Of a DNA stretch of 64,000 nucleotides, positions 62,310-64,000 are shown piece by piece. Both the position numbers and the translations under genes were made by a program. Origin of the DNA: Panagrolaimus kolymaensis (taxonomy: Eukaryota; Nematoda; Chromadorea; Rhabditida; Panagrolaimidae). The first letter of the stretch is position 1; each line of letters opens with the position of its first letter. The stretch covers positions 4,898,001 to 4,962,000 of the forward strand of contig JAJQJQ010000007.1 of NCBI GenBank assembly GCA_028622995.1, read 5' to 3'. Under the pieces are notes generated by a model, which was not told the DNA's origin, searched no databases, and saw only the letters and a program-made list of their open reading frames with translations.

Positions 62310-62382
62310 GCGTGCATGGCATAGTGGATAACCAGCTGCTTATAAGTAGAACAGGTCTGTGGTTCGATGTCGCCAGCATGCA
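62310..62382 (+). ncRNA. tRNA-like Pol III element, possibly a tRNA pseudogene
   Basis: A 73-nt unit with near-complementary ends (GCGTGC with GCATGC). The internal TGGCATAGTGG matches the A-box consensus exactly, and GGTTCGATGTC matches the B box at all but one constrained position. A T6 run follows within about 15 bases. TTCGA falls at the normal positions 54-58. However the anticodon stem pairs poorly, the expected U33 is not placed properly, and the T stem has two weak pairs and a mismatch. So it is either a decayed tRNA or a tRNA-derived transcript rather than a working tRNA. Confidence 0.4.
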
Positions 62383-63836
62383 ATTATTTTTTCTTTATGT
62401 CTTTTTCTGTTAAAAAAAACTTATGTTGCTATCTTTTGGATTAAAAATGCCAGTGGTCGCTGGGTGCTGTGGCGAGCACTTGAAGTCATCGTCGTCGCTG
62501 CTTTTGATAAACAATGAGAACGAGCCACACCAAATGAAAGAGTAAAGTAATTTATTCTTTTTTTATTATTTCAAATTCCCCATTTACTTTTAATTTAGGG
62601 AAAAAACAAACTTGCATTAATAATTCTTTATAGAGGGCTCATGATAAAAAAAATATATGCAGAAATAAACAAAAACAAAAAAGTATTTACCATCACTGAC
62701 TTGATGAGAAGAGACTCGTGATAGAATTCCTTCACTATCTATTTCTTCTTTTTTTTTAACTTTAATTTTGTCCCTAAAAAAGGACAACCAAGCTTCCGCG
62801 TTATGTTTGAAAAGGAAACTTGTCGTTTTCCTGTCAGAAGAATCCATCTTCTTTCTCCTCGTTGACGCTCGTTTTGATGGTGTTGCGGCACTTGTTGCTT
62901 GTTTCTGCCAACATAGTATGAAGGAATTCTATATAGATTCAATCATTTTTCTTTTTTTCTCAAAAGTTTACACACATGTTTCTTCGATATAACATGAAAC
63001 AAATAAATTTTATTTTCTCTCAAAACAAAAAGGATAGAATTACAATAAATTTTGCAAAGATGTTGTGACGATTGTATGCATGCATAATGAATATCATTCA
63101 CCACCACAAAGATCGAATAAAGATTTTGTTGGTCAGGTGACGACTTACTTAGCTTGGAATATGGTAGAAATAAAAAGGTATGAGAATTTTATGATATTTG
63201 ATCGTGAAAAATTTAGAAAACATTTTATTCATTTCAACTAACCTTACTGTTGTTTATTTACGTAGTCTCGATAAAGGTCAACATCGTTAAGAAAAAAAGG
63301 GAAATTACGCCATATTTAAAAAAAATATTTTAACAATACACATGTAAAAAATGTTTTTGAATGTGAACACTCGAAAAAAAACATTCGTCATATTTTCTTT
63401 GAATCATAGCCCCTTTGCGCATAGAGACTTTTTATTTTTCATTTATTCACCTCTTTAAATTAATCCTTCCGTAATAATAATAAAAAGCTTTTTTTCATAA
63501 AAAGTTCCTTTAAAAAAATATATCATAAAAGGAAAACTACATAATAATTCTTTCACCACCTTCGCTTTTTTTAAATTAATAAGTTCAATTCATTCGAAAA
63601 CGTCATAACCAATTTGGGTGAGTTTGTTTTAATTAATAATTATTTTTCCATTCATTTCACATCAAAAAACATTCAATAAAAAAAAGTTCATACAATACAA
63701 AAAAGAAAATATTTGTAAGTAAAAAAAAAGGGATAAACAAAAATGAAACAAAATTTCTTTAAAAAATGAGAATACCCAGAAAAAATTAAATAAATAATAT
63801 TTTTTTTACATAGTATATTTTGTATTTAATTTCCGT
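62383..63836. other. Intergenic or intronic, mostly unassigned
   Basis: AT-rich, with two GC-richer patches at about 62450-62530 and 62690-62880. The second contains a minus-strand frame from ATG 62847 to a possible donor (ATG|GTAAAT, exon end 62691) reading MDSSDRKTTSFLFKHNAEAW onward, with non-repetitive composition. I found no acceptor and exon to join it to, so it is only a candidate exon. Confidence 0.4.
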
Positions 63837-64000
63837 TCAACTTTGTGCGGCTGTTTGACTACTCGTTTCTGAAGGTGCTTTAGAAGTGGGTGATTTTAAA
63901 TCTGCTCGCTGATTGTCTATTCGGCCAGCCTGCATTTTTAATACAATATTTTTAATATCTTCTTCAATAGGATTATTTGAATCGCCTAATGCACTACGTT
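63837..64000 (-). CDS. C-terminal end of a GoLoco-motif protein (GPSM/AGS-3 or GPR type)
   Basis: The minus-strand frame enters from beyond the window edge and ends at TGA (63839-63837). It encodes a GoLoco-like motif, IEEDIKNIVLKMQAGRIDNQ followed by RADL, matching the family pattern (hydrophobic helix, then Q..R.DDQR..L) with the Arg that reaches into the nucleotide site of Gi/o alpha subunits. A Ser/Thr-rich tail of about 20 residues follows. Known GoLoco proteins bind GDP-bound G-alpha and act as dissociation inhibitors, for example in spindle positioning. Which member this is cannot be told from about 54 residues. Confidence 0.75.
   Translation of the reverse strand, partial: RSALGDSNNPIEEDIKNIVLKMQAGRIDNQRADLKSPTSKAPSETSSQTAAQS

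Overview
The window looks like nuclear DNA of a nematode, probably not a Caenorhabditis. It is AT-rich, with compact multi-exon genes, many introns of about 40-60 bp, T-rich 3' splice sites (mostly TTTTTAG), and acceptor-like sequences just upstream of several start codons that suggest spliced-leader trans-splicing. Gene content is animal: a giant Fat-like cadherin, Salvador, aspartyl beta-hydroxylase, Sec12/PREB, an LPGAT1-type acyltransferase, a DM10 (EFHC) protein, and the ends of UQCC1 and of a GoLoco protein. All multi-exon models were built by hand; exon lengths and intron phases were checked by arithmetic.

Layout. 1-424: 3' end of a UQCC1 homologue (+). 2232-6434: aspartyl/asparaginyl beta-hydroxylase (+), with an unannotated four-exon antisense gene (3714-4552) nested in its fifth intron. 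6663-7715: unrecognised 298-aa protein (-). 7716-18026: about 10.3 kb without convincing genes. 18027-23001: a 5' fragment of the cadherin gene. 22927-23931: a 5' fragment of the 298-aa gene. 23932-34242: second copy of the 10.3-kb region. 34243-48697: complete Fat-like cadherin of about 4516 aa (+). 49573-53540: three closely spaced plus-strand genes (Sec12/PREB, a small TP-rich acidic protein, Salvador) that look like an operon. 54062-56051: LPGAT1-like acyltransferase (-). 57282-57921: divergent SKP1-like protein (-). 58599-60583: EFHC-like DM10 protein (+). 60776-60847: tRNA-Gln(CTG) (-). 62310-62382: tRNA-like element (+). 63837-64000: C-terminus of a GoLoco-motif protein (-).

The dominant structure is a head-to-tail tandem duplication: 6783-22998 and 22999-39214 are two 16,216-bp copies. 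All compared landmarks keep the same offset and I found one base difference (21130 T, 37346 C; Ser versus Pro in the cadherin). The outer copies leave both flanking genes intact. The inner junction at 22998/22999 cuts both: it creates an immediate TGA stop in the extra cadherin copy and gives the extra minus-strand gene a short chimeric tail. The near-identity means either a very recent duplication or an assembly/haplotype artefact; the sequence alone cannot decide.

Functional links: the hydroxylase acts on EGF domains in the secretory pathway, and one EGF domain of the cadherin carries the hydroxylation consensus. Fat cadherins and Salvador both belong to the Fat/Hippo network as defined in flies. 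Sec12 and the acyltransferase work at the ER. These links are inference from family knowledge; physical proximity may be chance.
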